From Metridium senile (taxonomy: Eukaryota > Cnidaria > Anthozoa > Actiniaria > Metridiidae): DNA of 64,000 nt. Below are positions 1 through 11,164 of the stretch, piece after piece; within the stretch, counting starts at the first letter, position 1, and every line of letters begins with the position of its first letter. Below the pieces are notes generated by a model. The model did not search any database. It had not been told where the DNA came from and saw only the letters and a list, made by a program, of their open reading frames with translations. The stretch is taken from NCBI GenBank assembly GCA_949775045.1, contig OX459095.1, positions 33,819,564 through 33,883,563 on the forward strand, in the 5' to 3' direction. A program made the position numbers and the translations under genes.

Positions 1-274
1 ATTGCAAGCTCAACATTTGTATCACTTCAATGCAAGATGGTGAAGGGAACTGTGACAGGGTCTCTTGCTGCTGCTGCTAGTGCTACTGTTGTTATTGTTA
101 TCTGGCTGTTAACTTCTCTAATTGTAAATTATTCACCTTCTTTCTATTATTGTCATCATCCTTGTTGTTGTCATTATTCTCATCTTTACTATATTTAATA
201 TTACTGATATTGATATTGTTAACATGATAACTCTTTATATTATAGATTTTATTTGAGATGTACCCTTTGCACAG

Positions 275-371
275 ATCAACAGCTGCCCCAAACCTTATGA
301 TAATCAATGTCAGCCCTTTAGAATTTGGTAATTCACTGCTGGTGCCAAGTGCCAACTCTAGGCTTCCACAG
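275..371 (+). CDS. GDPGP1: GDPGP1 exon (first one visible)
   Basis: Acceptor cag at 272-274 and donor gtaaac at 372. The exon opens with 1 nt completing a codon from an unseen upstream exon, then encodes a hydrophobic strand with INVSPLEFG and LLVPSANSRLPQ, the family block just before the catalytic fold. It ends in phase 0. Confidence 0.85.
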
Positions 372-3300
372 GTAAACATAGTGTAGTGTGTATTGTATTT
401 ATGTATCACAGTATTATTTACTAGATAACCTCTCTTCTCAAACTCATTAACAATGTTAGTTCTTTAATTTAAGGGTAACGTTATTGTTAGGGTTAGGCCA
501 TCACAAGTTAGGCATGGATTTAGATAGCCTGGGCAGCAACTCTTAGGGTTTGGGGAGAGGGAGGGGGATTGGGTAGAAACAGGAGGGGAGGGGAAAGGGA
601 AGTGAGAGCCTGCAGACAAACCTTTTTTTTATTCAAACTACGGTCACCAAATGATTGTAGTTTTTGCTTGGCTAAGACCAAACAATCACTCATCATGTCA
701 AGGTAAACGTGGCATTCAGTTGTATTCACAAACTGATACCCTTGTTGGTTCTATCATATTTCTACTTCTACCTGATTGGTTGATAATGTCTATGACATTA
801 TTTTATAGATATTGATTGACATTGATTGATACCAGAGTGATTAGTGTTTACTCGAGGGCATAGATAAATCCCCTCCCCTTCTCTCCCCAATCCCCTACCC
901 AAGAGCAGCTACACAGGCTAGGATTTTAATACTTAAATCCATTAAGATTTACTAATGTGAAATGCAAAACAACATTCATTTTGAATTTGTTAACTTTGAG
1001 AAGCTTTAGCAAAAAACATGTGCTTCTGGTTTCATCAGGGGATTTTAAACATCTTGTGTTACAGCCTCAGTGCATGGAACACATGAGAAAACCCTTGCTC
1101 TAGTTTTTGATAAATGAATACTTCATTATTAGATTCTCACTGAGGGTGCACTACAATTAGCAATGGAGACATCACTGTTAAGTACACACAGGTATGTACA
1201 TATATCTTATTAGACAGTTTGATGTGTAATATGGCTGAATATTTTACGAGTGAAACGCTGTATTTTGACGAGCCTCCGGGCGAGTCAAAATACAAGTTAA
1301 CGAGTAAAATATCCAGCCATATTACACATCAAACTGTTTAATAAGTTATTTATTATCCAATCAAAAGGATTTTGTTCTTTTATAATGCAAAATATTGTTT
1401 TACTTTAGGGCTAGATAGACAAGTAAAAATATCGCTGGATATTTTTACTCGATCCAGTCCTACTCCTGCGATATTTTTACTCGTCTATGACTAGTTGGAT
1501 AATAATATGGAATATTGGGTTTTGTCAGGATAAGAACATCTATATAATAGACCATTTCACAGTTCACATCAAACAACCTCAGCCTTGATAGCATTTAATA
1601 TATTCTTTAGAATATTGACTACAGCCTGTGGAATTTTGAAGTGTTTCAATAATTATTGCTTAAATTACTCAGCTGTAATTGGGTAAATATTACACACTAT
1701 CGAAGGGTTGTGGACGAGAACTGTGAAAAGGTCTGTTATTATATCCACATCCACTGCAAATGAGCAATTGCTTGCTATGATTGGTTCATGCACTACTAGG
1801 CTATCAGTTCATATACTGCATGTGAATATAGAAAGAAAACAATAGGGCAATGCGTTGTGCTGAATTGAGTGTGAATGAAATGAAATCTTTACTAGAAAAT
1901 AGAACTTTAAAAATACAACAAATGATTTAGTGGTAAAAAAATTTCATTGATTTCTTGGGTTTCAAGAGGTTATATTGCAAATTTTAACAAAGGAAGCCAG
2001 GCTAAAAATTGCTTGTTCATATTTCACTCTTTCTTTCTCTTTTTGTAGGTTAGTTGTTAAATCTAATTATTTTCAAATATAAAAATTTTCCTTTTTCTTT
2101 TATATTTCGACAATTTGTTAATTTTTTAAAAAAAAGTAGAGAAGGGGGGGGGGGAGGGGTTCATAGGCCACGCTACTGAATTCTAACAACTGGTCCCAGA
2201 GGTAAATCATGTATTAATTTTTCTGGTTTTCAGGGGTTTTCGCATTGGATTCAATAGTCTCTGTGCACTTGCCTCGGTCAACCACCTTCATTTCCATGTA
2301 TGGTACATTAATTATGGAACTCTGTTAGAAACTATTGTGAGTATTATTGATATTTGTGGTTGTATAACTACTAATATATTATACAAATATGAGTGGCGGC
2401 CTGTATGGGATATACAACAACAAGGCAAAGACAAGCTGACAATAAATTTGATATCTCCAAGCGTCCATGTATCATTCTGTTTATTGTATAAATAAACAAA
2501 AATTATTTTTATGCAAAACAATTATGCAAAATAATTGTATTTCAACATGTTTAAATGAACTTATTTATCAGTGGCAGAAATCCCTGTTAATTACCACTGT
2601 TATTTATACAGGGCATCTGAAAAAGTGCGGGAAAAAACTTGGGAAAGTGCGGAAATTTTAGCAAATAGTGCGGAAAAGTGCGGAAATGCTAATTTGCATA
2701 TTATTATTTATTATTAATATTATTTTGATGTAAAATGAAGAAATTTTCCGCTAAATTCCCGATAAAGTTGCTGTATTTTTATAGAGGCATGTGAATGGAT
2801 GCTTTTTAGACCAATCGAAAGCGTTTATAGAATTAGATACCGCGAGGAACGCCTGGTAGATTATTGTCAAACGGCGAAAGAAAACAACTTTTTACAGTCG
2901 ATTTCCAGCCCAAAATGCGATGAGTTCCGATGAAAAACTTCCTTATTTGAAGAATTATTGTGTATTCAAGAACATTGTTAACAGATTTGCAAGTTTTTCT
3001 GTATTTTTCTGGCAAAAAGTGCGGAAAATGTAGAAAAGTGCGGAAAACGATAAGGGGTGGACCATTTGACTTTTGAGGGGGGGGGGGGGGGGGTGGATGA
3101 TTTTGTCCGTGCAGGAAATTTTTTTTAGCCCGCTGGCATGTGCACGCAATTTATTTTATAGAAAATCAAAGATTTCAGTGGCAGTCAGTGGAAATTTTGG
3201 CTTGCAGGATTTTTTTTTTGGCCCTTCGGGCCGTGCAGGAAATTTTTTTTCAAAATCATCCACCCCCCCCCTCAAAAGTTAAATGGTCCACCCCTAAATA

Positions 3301-6300
3301 GTGCGATTCGGTGCGATTTTTGGGAAATAGTGCGGAATCGCACCCTCGCACTTTTTCAGATGCCCTGTTTATATGATAAACATAGTCCCTTATGTCGTGG
3401 ATATAGTGTTAGCACTCTAGTAAAAAATTTGTCTGGACGATATAAATAAAAGATGCTGTAAATTATTTTTTCCTCTTTAATCAAAGTTGACCTATTCTTT
3501 TGTATGATTGCCAGTCCATTAAACCAATCAGTACAGAGTGTTCAGATGTATATCAGCTGTGTGACTATCCTGCAAAGGTTTTTGTATATCTTTTACAAGA
3601 TCTATCAGAAATTCCTTCTTTAGCAAGGTAGGGTAACGCTACAAACATGTTCAAAATTGTTGGGGCATTATAACATTTTTTTGTTTGTTTTTGTTTGAAG
3701 TTTAAAAATTATACAAAATAAATAATTGTTCTTTGTCAACCCACTCCCCCAAAGCAGTGTTGATTGGCCTTTCTCATGAGAACTATTTCACATTCCAAAA
3801 TTTAACATTGATTCAGGGGAGAGGGGGATTAGGTAGGCTCAGATTTCAGCCGTTGGGGTTTCGTGCGCCCGCGATACTCTCCCCACTAACGGCTGGGCGC
3901 ATCGGCTTCGAAACGTGTCGCGCATGTCCGTGACGTAATTATGCTAATAGCATAAAAAAACGGAAACGGAAATAAAATTTGTTGAAATGTAAGCTAATGT
4001 AAATAAACTTCCCTCTCCCCACCCCCAGGGCCAGCTACGCAGGCTAAACAACTCTTAGCAAAACCTGCATATCATTTAGCAATTCCATCGGGTATGTTAT
4101 TTGTCATAAGAACGATCGAGACAAATCAGCGCAAAAGCTATTTCAATGGTAAACGTTTTGTTTATTCCAAGTATATAGTCCATTTTTATAGGATTTTGAG
4201 AATAATCAAACAATAAAGAAGAAAATTACAGCTAGAGTCGTTTCGATACACATTGTTGACTCGTTAAGAGAGCCGCTTGAGTATATGTTACAACCGCGCA
4301 TAATAAACCAGTTTTAATTTTGAAAGTAAACATTTTGGATTTAAATGTAGTTATTCTAAGAATATAGCTGTGTATTTAAGGTTTATCGAGAAAAAAATCA
4401 AGCAATAAAGACGATGATTACAGCTAGAGTCGTTTCGATACACATTAGTCACATTGTTGACTCGTTTATAGAGCCGCTTGAATATATGTTACAACCGCGA
4501 ATAATAAACCAGTTTTAATTTTGAAAGTAAACATTTTGGATTTAAGTGTAGTTATTCTAAGAATATAGCTGTGTATTTTAGGTTTATTGAGAAAAAAAAA
4601 TCAAGTAATAAAGACGATAATTACGAGTTTCGATACAAATGACAACTTACAATCACCGCCGTAATTTAAAATGAAAACTTCGTAGTTGTTTAGCATATTA
4701 CTGATTCGCCATCCTCTTCTTGGCCTATCAAGGCAGTCTTAATGTCTTTGGATGTTAAGAAGTTCTCTTGGTCTCTCATGAGAGAAACCAGAGGTAAAAT
4801 AACCAAAACAATGGATCCGCTCGACCCTTCCATGGTCGAAAACAAGCGGCGCTGTTGGGAAAATCAATGATTTTCCTGAGCCAGTCAGTAGATAAACAAA
4901 AACATCTTTGCCTTTTACTTATTTCTTCGTTGAATATCCTTAGATTTCTCGAAACCAAACGATTTCAAAGCATTTGAACAAGCACTTTCGAAGTCACTCT
5001 TATCCGCCATAATGTTCACGATGAATTTTAATTTATTAATATTATGCCCCTCGATTTTCGAGGGGCAAATCGCTGATTGGCTGAGAAAAACAATGCCAAG
5101 CCGATGCGCCCAGCCGTTAGTGGGGAGAGTATCGCGGGCGCACGAAACCCCAACGGCTGAAATCTGAGCCTAGGGATTAGGTTGTTTTTGTCGATGTTGT
5201 TGCTGATGCTATCGATGTTAACTGTTATTGTTGATTATGTTGTTGTTGAGTTGATTTTAATTATGTTGTTGATGTTGTTGATGTTGATGTTAATGTTGAT
5301 GTTATCGATGTTACTTGCTTATGTTGTTGTTGTCATCCTTTGTCTTGTTGTTGTACTCGTTACTGCTTCTTGATGTCATTAAATTGTGGTTCTTAATGTT
5401 GTTGTTAATGTTATTTTAATCTATTTTTTCTCTCCTTCCATAGGAAGATTCACAAGTTGACATCTTACTTAACCAAACAAGATATTGCACATAATGTATT
5501 GTTGATAAGAGGAGTGAATCATTCTTCCAACTCACCTTGTGTACGGGTCTTTGTTTGGCCAAGACAGTCTGTAATTGGTATGGTTTTTTTTGTTTTGTTC
5601 TTTTGTATTCGTTTGTTCGACCGTCGTTCCGTTTGAAGTTTGCTTGTTCGTTCGTTTGTTTGCTTTTAGCTTGTGTGTTTGCCAATTCCTTTTTTTATTT
5701 ATTCACTTTTTTGTTTGTTTATTTAATTGTTCGTTTGTTTGCTCACTGGTTTGTTTGTTTGTTCGTTTGTTTGTTCGTTTGCTTGTTTATTTGTGTTTGT
5801 TTGTTTGCTTATTTGTTTGTTTGCTTGTCTGTTTGTGTGTTTGTTTGTTTGTTTGTTTACTTGTTTGTTTGTTTGTTTTTTTTTTGTTTGCTTATTTGTT
5901 TGCTTGTTTACTTGTTTGTGTGTTTGTTTATGTGTTTGTTTGCTTGCTTGTTTACTTGTTTGTTTTTCTTCGTTCTTTTGTTTGCTTTGATTCTTTCTTT
6001 CATTAATCTTTTTATTTACACCTACTTGCAAGAACGTTGTCATTAACATTTGAACATTTGTAATTTAGTGGATTAGGAATAAATTAAAAGTACAAAAGAA
6101 AGAGTTCTGCTTCAATGATCTTCTTTTGTACTTTTAATTTATTCCTAATCCACTAAATTACAAATGTTCAAATGTTGTATGACAACGTTCTTGCAAGTAG
6201 GTGTATCTTTTGAAGAAGCAAAGCAAATAATGAGGTTAATATTTATTGTAAATGTTGCATTACGAATTGTTTATCTTATTTAGGCGCCAAAGATGAGTGT

Positions 6301-7564
6301 GTATTGAACATTGCTGTATGTGAATTAGCAGGACAACTACCATTAAAAAGTAGGCTCCTTTTTCTCTTTATTATATATATTATCATTATTTTGTTTGAAA
6401 TATTTACTTTTTTAATATTTAAAAATTGAACATTTTATAATGGTAATTGAACTAAGTGGAGTGCAATTTGGTCTGATATCAAACGCGCGATGACAAAATC
6501 ACACGACCGCGTAGACACGAAGTTCAATTATCACTTTATTATATCCATTATGAAATCCAACTATAGTTTATAGCATGCTTTTATTGATTTTTTTTTCAAT
6601 ACCGGAAACGGAAATGCTCTTTTTACATTGAAAATGTCATGTGACAGGTCGTTTGCAAGTTCGACAAGTGATCACTAGTTTGCTTGTCAGCTCAAAAATC
6701 CTGCAAATTTGGAGAAATTTATAGTTTAATCTTCAACATCTGACTCAATAAGGTACGCTTTTTGTGTCTTCTGTAGCTGTGGAGATATTCAGGACTAATC
6801 TTGGTTTATTTCGATAACTAACTTGATTGTACACATGTGTGGAATGGCGTGGAGCTCAGCAAAACCGGCACACGTAACTGTTTATTATAAACAAGCAAGA
6901 TTTGGTTAAAGTTAAAGCCATCAGCTCCTTCAAACTACAAATTAGAATCAAAATGGTGCTATTCGGACTCAAAAATAGTGCGATTCGTGCTTGAATCACT
7001 CTGCTGAGAGCCAATCAGATTGCAGGATTTGCTAATGATTTCAAAATGGATATAATAAATTATGAAACACGCCAACTAGATGAAAAGGATCTATTTATCT
7101 TGTATCATAATTCCGTTAAAGTTTAACTCCTATTGTAGTTAGTTCAAAAATACTCAACTGTTTTAAGAATTGTAGCTACAGCGAACACTCAAAGTCTGCA
7201 AATTGTGTCGTCCTTTTCCCCTCCCCCCCCTCCCCCCCCCCCCCCCCCACACACACCCCTTTTTATCAATTTATTCATAGCATAAGTTAGTGTAAAATTC
7301 AAATTTTATTGCAAATTTATTGTTTACGATAAAATTGCCGGTATCCTTTGCCATCCTGCCTGCCGATAGTCCGATAGTGCATTTCGGTCGTGTAACCGAT
7401 GATTGTTCCTTCAATCTTACCATAATTTTATGTTTCGGTTTTTTTTTTCAGCTGAAGAAGTGTACAATTCATTCACAGAAGAAGAGTTCTGCAACGAGTT
7501 GGAAGGCGCATCTTTAGAAAAGGAACAATTTGATAAACTCAAGCATATAGTCGGTAATTTTTAA
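275..7564 (+). CDS. GDPGP1: GDP-D-glucose phosphorylase (GDPGP1-like), 3' part of gene, 7 exons
   Basis: Seven exons (275-371, 1133-1191, 2234-2336, 3515-3627, 5444-5577, 6284-6349, 7452-7564) splice at AG/GT sites into one open frame of about 227 residues ending in TAA. The product follows the C-terminal half of animal GDPGP1 and plant VTC2 in order: an INVSPLE strand, a GFRIGFNSL segment, the histidine motif NHLHFH, a DIAHNV segment, and CELAGQLPLK near the end. This family belongs to the HIT-like superfamily and uses a histidine-motif guanylyl transfer to phosphorolyse GDP-glucose to glucose-1-phosphate and GDP. In animals it is thought to clear misformed GDP-glucose in the cytosol. The N-terminal exons lie left of the window. 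The gene converges on the minus-strand MAM gene. Identity comes from recalled family motifs, not a search; the exon chain is strong because every phase agrees. Confidence 0.88.
1133..1191 (+). CDS. GDPGP1: GDPGP1 exon
   Basis: A 59-nt exon between acceptor ttattag and donor gtatgt. It encodes a helix beginning ILTEGALQLAMETSLL and leaves 2 nt that complete an arginine codon with the next exon. Confidence 0.82.
1206..1510. repeat. two adjacent small palindromic MITEs
   Basis: 1206-1345 is a near-perfect inverted repeat whose arms begin cttattagacagttt and end aaactgtttaataag. 1411-1494 is a second inverted repeat with arms containing agtaaaaatatcgc. Non-coding, in a GDPGP1 intron. Confidence 0.75.
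1546..1740. repeat. MITE family with CACAGTTC ends, copy 1
   Basis: Ends aatagaccatttcacagttc and gaactgtgaaaaggtct are inverted. The interior has two half-sites around a TATCGA-type palindrome. Related copies are at 33713-33897 and, rearranged, at 47309-47935. It sits in a GDPGP1 intron. Confidence 0.7.
2234..2336 (+). CDS. GDPGP1: GDPGP1 exon with the HIT-like histidine motif
   Basis: Acceptor ttttcag, donor gtgagt. It encodes GFRIGFNSLCALAS followed by VNHLHFHVWYI. The H-x-H-x-H run is the active-site histidine motif of the GDPGP1/VTC2 branch of the HIT superfamily, and is the strongest single piece of evidence for the gene's identity. Confidence 0.88.
2609..3367. repeat. TIR element, cagggcatctg ends, with a nested TIR element
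   Basis: The arms start cagggcatctgaaaaagtgc and end in the inverted copy, flanked on both sides by tttata. A second TIR element (3053-3295, ends aggggtggaccatttgac) is inserted inside. The interior repeats a gtgcggaaa word. No transposase is encoded. Confidence 0.75.
3515..3627 (+). CDS. GDPGP1: GDPGP1 exon
   Basis: Acceptor gattgccag, donor gtaggg. It starts in phase 0 after the previous exon and encodes a divergent loop, then a strand containing LCDYPAKVFVYLLQDL, like the family's linker after the histidine motif. It ends with 2 nt completed by the next exon. Confidence 0.8.
3834..5172. mobile_element. 1.34-kb non-autonomous MULE-like TIR element
   Basis: Long TIRs start TAGGCTCAGATTTCAGCC and end in the exact inverse. 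They are flanked by a perfect 9-bp target duplication GGGATTAGG at 3825-3833 and 5173-5181. Long TIRs plus 9-bp duplications are typical of Mutator-like elements. The interior has no transposase and carries a 192-bp tandem repeat. It lies in the intron between GDPGP1 exons 4 and 5 of those visible. Confidence 0.8.
4140..4650. repeat. 192-bp tandem repeat inside the MULE-like element
   Basis: The word cagctagagtcgtttcgata recurs at about 4229 and 4421, with a degraded third start near 4616, giving a period of 192 bp. Not coding. Confidence 0.75.
5185..6000. repeat. TTG-rich and (TTTG)n simple repeats
   Basis: 5185-5420 is GTTGAT-type low-complexity DNA and 5640-6000 is degenerate (TTTG/CTTG)n, on either side of a GDPGP1 exon. 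The long Cys/Leu/Phe/Val frames here are microsatellite artefacts. Confidence 0.85.
5444..5577 (+). CDS. GDPGP1: GDPGP1 exon
   Basis: Acceptor cttccatag, donor gtatgg. It encodes YLTKQDIAHNVLLIRG and then VRVFVWPRQSVIG, closely resembling the C-terminal lobe of animal GDPGP1. It leaves 1 nt for a glycine codon with the next exon. Confidence 0.88.
6017..6205. repeat. palindromic MITE
   Basis: Two roughly 80-bp arms (from acacctacttgcaagaacg to its inverse ending gcaagtaggtgta) meet around 6105. It lies in a GDPGP1 intron. Confidence 0.78.
6284..6349 (+). CDS. GDPGP1: GDPGP1 exon
   Basis: A short 66-nt exon with acceptor ttatttag and donor gtaggc. It encodes AVCELAGQLPLK, a near-invariant family block. 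It is too short to be found by length alone and is supported by phase and motif. Confidence 0.86.
6437..7059. repeat. probable degraded TIR element
   Basis: The word tttattatatccatt at about 6536 is inverted at the right end as aatggatataataaa, and a smaller inverted repeat (aatggtaattgaac) occupies the left. The ends are imperfect and no target duplication is clear. Confidence 0.4.
7452..7564 (+). CDS. GDPGP1: GDPGP1 terminal exon
   Basis: Acceptor ttttttttcag. It encodes the acidic C-terminal helix with EEVYNSFTEEEFCNEL and stops at TAA 7562-7564. No convincing close polyadenylation signal was seen; an AATAAA near 8438 is far downstream. Confidence 0.85.
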
Positions 7565-8271
7565 CGGCGGCCTGTTAACTGCATCGGTAATTTTAAAGAC
7601 ACAGAAAAAAAATGTCTGAACATGGTAGTATTATGTATTATGTATTATTAAGAAATACTTTGGGCGAATAGCTCTCTCATGAAGTACAGCTAATCATATT
7701 AAGCCTGCAAGTCTCGCTCTGACTCGTTTGATCGATCGAGCACTAATTTGGCATTACGAATTTGGCTGGCCGTAGATATCATGTTGTGTTGATCCACTTG
7801 TTGAATTCAGCTCGGTTAAACATGGTCTTTTGAAGCTGTTCAGTTTCAATATCTGTATTTTTTTCAATTTCATCCACGTTGTTGGACCTCGTTTTGAAAA
7901 CAGTGACTTCATGATACACATTACTCAATGATACATAGTATATATTTTTATTAAGAAAAATAACCTCTATTTATATTACTTACTTCACAAAAACTATATA
8001 TATCTAATATTATTTTGTATATATATAAGTGTTTTCCTGTTCTATTCCCTTTTTCTTTTCTAAAATGTTTTTTTCTTTGTTTAATCTGTTTACAATATAA
8101 CCGCTCTTTATACCTGAATATTATGTATTAAACAAAAACCTTAACGGAGGCTAACTCGATAACTTCCCAGTCTATTTAGCCTCCATGCTCAATTGCTATA
8201 TTCTCTAAAACATATATAATAGAAGCACTCTCCGATACAAACGAATATAGAAAGAAAAAAATGTAAAATGC

Positions 8272-8418
8272 AATAGCTGTTATTACAGTTATATGCAAAT
8301 GATTTTGAACAATGGGTTGAAGTCGAGGCTTTCGGGCGAAAACAATAGGTTTGCCCGAAAGCCTCGATTTGAATCCATTGTTTGAAATCATTTGCATATA
8401 ACTGTAATAACAGCTATT
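8272..8418. repeat. palindromic MITE
   Basis: Arms aatagctgttattacagtta and its inverse enclose a short centre with gaggctttcgggc. Nearly perfect over about 70 bp per arm. Confidence 0.78.
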
Positions 8419-9271
8419 AGTCTATACAAAGAGCAAAATAAAGATTCTATTCCATTCATTATACCTCACAAATAATCCTCCAATCACATCTCTGTATTTT
8501 AGTCACGTGGCGATCCAGTATTTTGCGGTATTAAACTGAACAATTTAATAGTTTACTCGAAGCTGATATGTTGAAAAACGTGTGTTCGGTATCATAAAAC
8601 ACCTATAGGATTCATATACTCGCCCATTATGGCAAATATTTGAGTCTCGATTTCAATACTAGGCTCGACCTGCGGTCTCTCCCAATATTGAATTATTGAC
8701 TTCAATATTCTGCTATAATGGGCTAGGATCAATCCAATAAGTGTATACAGAAGTGTATAGTATCACACGTCGTAATGGACAGTGGGTAATATTTATTTAT
8801 AATGTATTTATAATGTATAAAAATCTTAGGTGATATTGAAAATGAAATCCTTTATCTGACTCTGCCTTTATAAACCAATTTCAAAATTATTGTCGCAGAC
8901 AACCTTCGTGTGATTACACTTTCTACTAGCTGGTAGCTGCAAAACAGGCCTTCTTGTGGAGTGTTTGGGAAAAGTCTGGTTTTGGGGTTCCTGTGTTGTA
9001 ACGAACGAGCAAAAAGGAACCGAAGGGGGAGGGCAGTTTTTTTGTCTAGGCCCCATGTTTTTCGCGGTTATCTGGATAACTTAGGAACCCCCAAAACTTC
9101 GATTTTCCCCAAAAATTCCACGAGAGCGCCTGTTCTGCAGGCTAACTAGCAGGGCTTTTTTTTGACAATATGAAAATAACACGGAAGGGAACTATAGGTA
9201 GACTACAAACATGCTTGAATATAGTTTATTAAACAACTGAAAATTGAAGAAATAGAAAATGCGCACGCGTG

Positions 9272-9559
9272 CTGTGTGCAGTTATAAAGCACGCGGGGTT
9301 GTCAACACGATAGAAGCGTAAAGCGTACTGCTTCTCAACACTTCTCGAGTGTTCTTACAATAGACCTAATCGGCTAACGCGTTGCGATGTACGTTTCCAA
9401 CCAATTCAAAACCACTGGGAATAAAACTTTTTCCACCTGATATCGAAGTACATAAGACATAATCTTATTCCCAAAAGATTTGAATTAGGTGGAAACGTAC
9501 ATAGCAACGCGTTAGCCGATTTGGTCTACTGCCAAAGTGCTTTATAACTGCATACGACA
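9272..9559. repeat. nested palindromic MITEs
   Basis: The inner TIR pair (9359-9530) contains atcggctaacgcgttgc and its inverse. The outer ends share gcagttataaagcac and its inverse. Non-coding. Confidence 0.65.
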
Positions 9560-9879
9560 CAGAAACCAAGTTTTCTATTTCTTTTATAAAATACAAGTTG
9601 ACATAGTTGATCAACATGCAACCACACGTGCTGTGTGCTCTCATAAAGCACGCGCCTTAGCCAATCAGAATACGTGAATTCTATAATAACGTCATTATAT
9701 AAAATAACGTGTATATAGTGCTACCCCGAGGGTGGTACCCTGTTATTTGACTAACAGTAACTCGCCTGTATCAATATAATATTATAGTCAATATTAGAAA
9801 TGCTACATTTATATACATTCAGTATCATCAACGTTGTCCAATTAAAGTAGAGATTTTAATAAGGCCCCCAACATTTGCT

Positions 9880-10050
9880 TCAATATTCGTTCGAGTTTAT
9901 TGAACACTGTAGAATGGTTGTTGAACGATGTTGAACGTAGGGGGCAAACGGTTTCAACAATGTTGAAATGGTGTGACAAACAGCTTCAACATTGCCATTC
10001 AACAAAATCGAGGGGATGTTCAGTGAAGCAAATGTTGAAGCCGTTTGCCT
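9880..10050. repeat. dispersed GTTGAA-rich repeat, copy 1
   Basis: Contains gcaaacggtttcaaca and several words like caacattgccattcaac. A related fragment is at 20275-20345 with the same gcaaacggtttcaacat word. Confidence 0.55.
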
Positions 10051-10825
10051 GGGCCTTTAACCCTACAGTAAGTGACCCTCAGAGCTAATTTTTATTTAGA
10101 TTGATTTCAAGGAGTTCAGCTAGCAACTTATTTCGAAATAATATAATTTTAATAATAATAATAATTTAGTTCTCAGCGCACCACATACACTCTCAGTGCG
10201 GCTCAATTAATATGGAATTAAAATGGAAATAGAATGTAAATGATTATAATAACAATATAATATGGAATATAATGATAACAATAGTAATTATAGCGGAAAA
10301 CAGAAATTAAAATGTAATGTTTCATTTTAAACGACTCGGTGGAAGGTGCGTTCATACCGCAAATGCTCGACAAGCGTAGTTCTTTGGTCTACACTTGGGA
10401 CTTGTTAAGCGTAGGATACTAATATAGATGTGTTTCAGACAACTTTCAAGTTCAAATAAATGTATTGTACCATTTCATTTCATCGTTGAGAGAACCGCTA
10501 AAATTAGATTGAAGATAATAGTATAGATAAATGCAACTTGAAATATTAAATAACCCCACCATAAATACACAAAACTACAACCTTGAAAATGTTGAGCCCA
10601 AGATGGGTTTCTGATTGATGAATTTCAATATATTATTTGACTTTTGAGGGAGGAGGGGGGAGGGGTTAGGGAGGTTGGAAAATGTTGAAAAATAATATCC
10701 CGAGTAAGAAAAAAAAATTGCATACAGTACAAGCTCTGAGCCCCTCCCAGGTGTATTGGGGATCAAGGGAGCACGGGCAAACAGAATGTGACAAACAAAA
10801 TCTTGCAATCTAGAAAAAAATAACA

Positions 10826-10940
10826 TGCACCGCTGTTTGAGCATTCGTCTGGATAATCGGAAGGTCGTGGGTTCGTTTTCCCACCTGGGGCTCAACATTT
10901 CCCAAGGTTGTAGAGGTGTCAATTTATCACGGGGTTCTTT
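10826..10940 (+). repeat. tRNA-derived SINE fragment
   Basis: The run gagcattcgtctggataatc followed by ggtcgtgggttcg and ccacctggggctc looks like a tRNA from the D-arm end through the anticodon region, T-arm and acceptor 3' side. The 5' half with the A box is missing, so this is a truncated SINE head or tRNA pseudogene rather than a working tRNA. Confidence 0.6.
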
Positions 10941-11011
10941 AATAGATTGAAGATGGATTAAGTTCATTCATTTTGCTGTCTCGCGCATGCGTTCATTCTT
11001 CAGGTTTTTGT

Positions 11012-11164
11012 CTAGCAATTTGCACAGTCCCCTTGTATGGAATCAGACGGTGGGCTTGTAGAAGAATGGGACGTTGACCGCTGACATGGACCATCAGTAA
11101 ATGAAATATCATCAAGAGCAATGTCACTTTGAAAGTCTTCACCGATTAATGCTTCAAATATCAC
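11012..11164 (-). CDS. MAM gene 1 exon 16: MAM5 end and stop
   Basis: Encodes VIFEALIGEDFQSDIALDD and DGPC, then a Ser/Thr/Pro-rich tail with two more cysteines and TAG at 11012-11014. A Ser-rich tail without a hydrophobic anchor suggests a secreted product. No close polyadenylation signal is obvious on the minus strand. Confidence 0.82.
   Translation of the reverse strand: MIFEALIGEDFQSDIALDDISFTDGPCQRSTSHSSTSPPSDSIQGDCANC

Larger units (their letters stand above)
7565..11011. other. convergent intergenic region between GDPGP1 and MAM gene 1
   Basis: Both flanking genes end towards this 3.4-kb stretch. It holds the palindromes and SINE listed separately and low-complexity DNA. No further exon or RNA gene was recognised. 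Confidence 0.65.

Noticed and set aside
5537..6049. Long Cys/Leu/Phe/Val and Lys/Gln frames
   Set aside because: Translations of a degenerate (TTTG)n tract; they overlap a real GDPGP1 exon only by chance.
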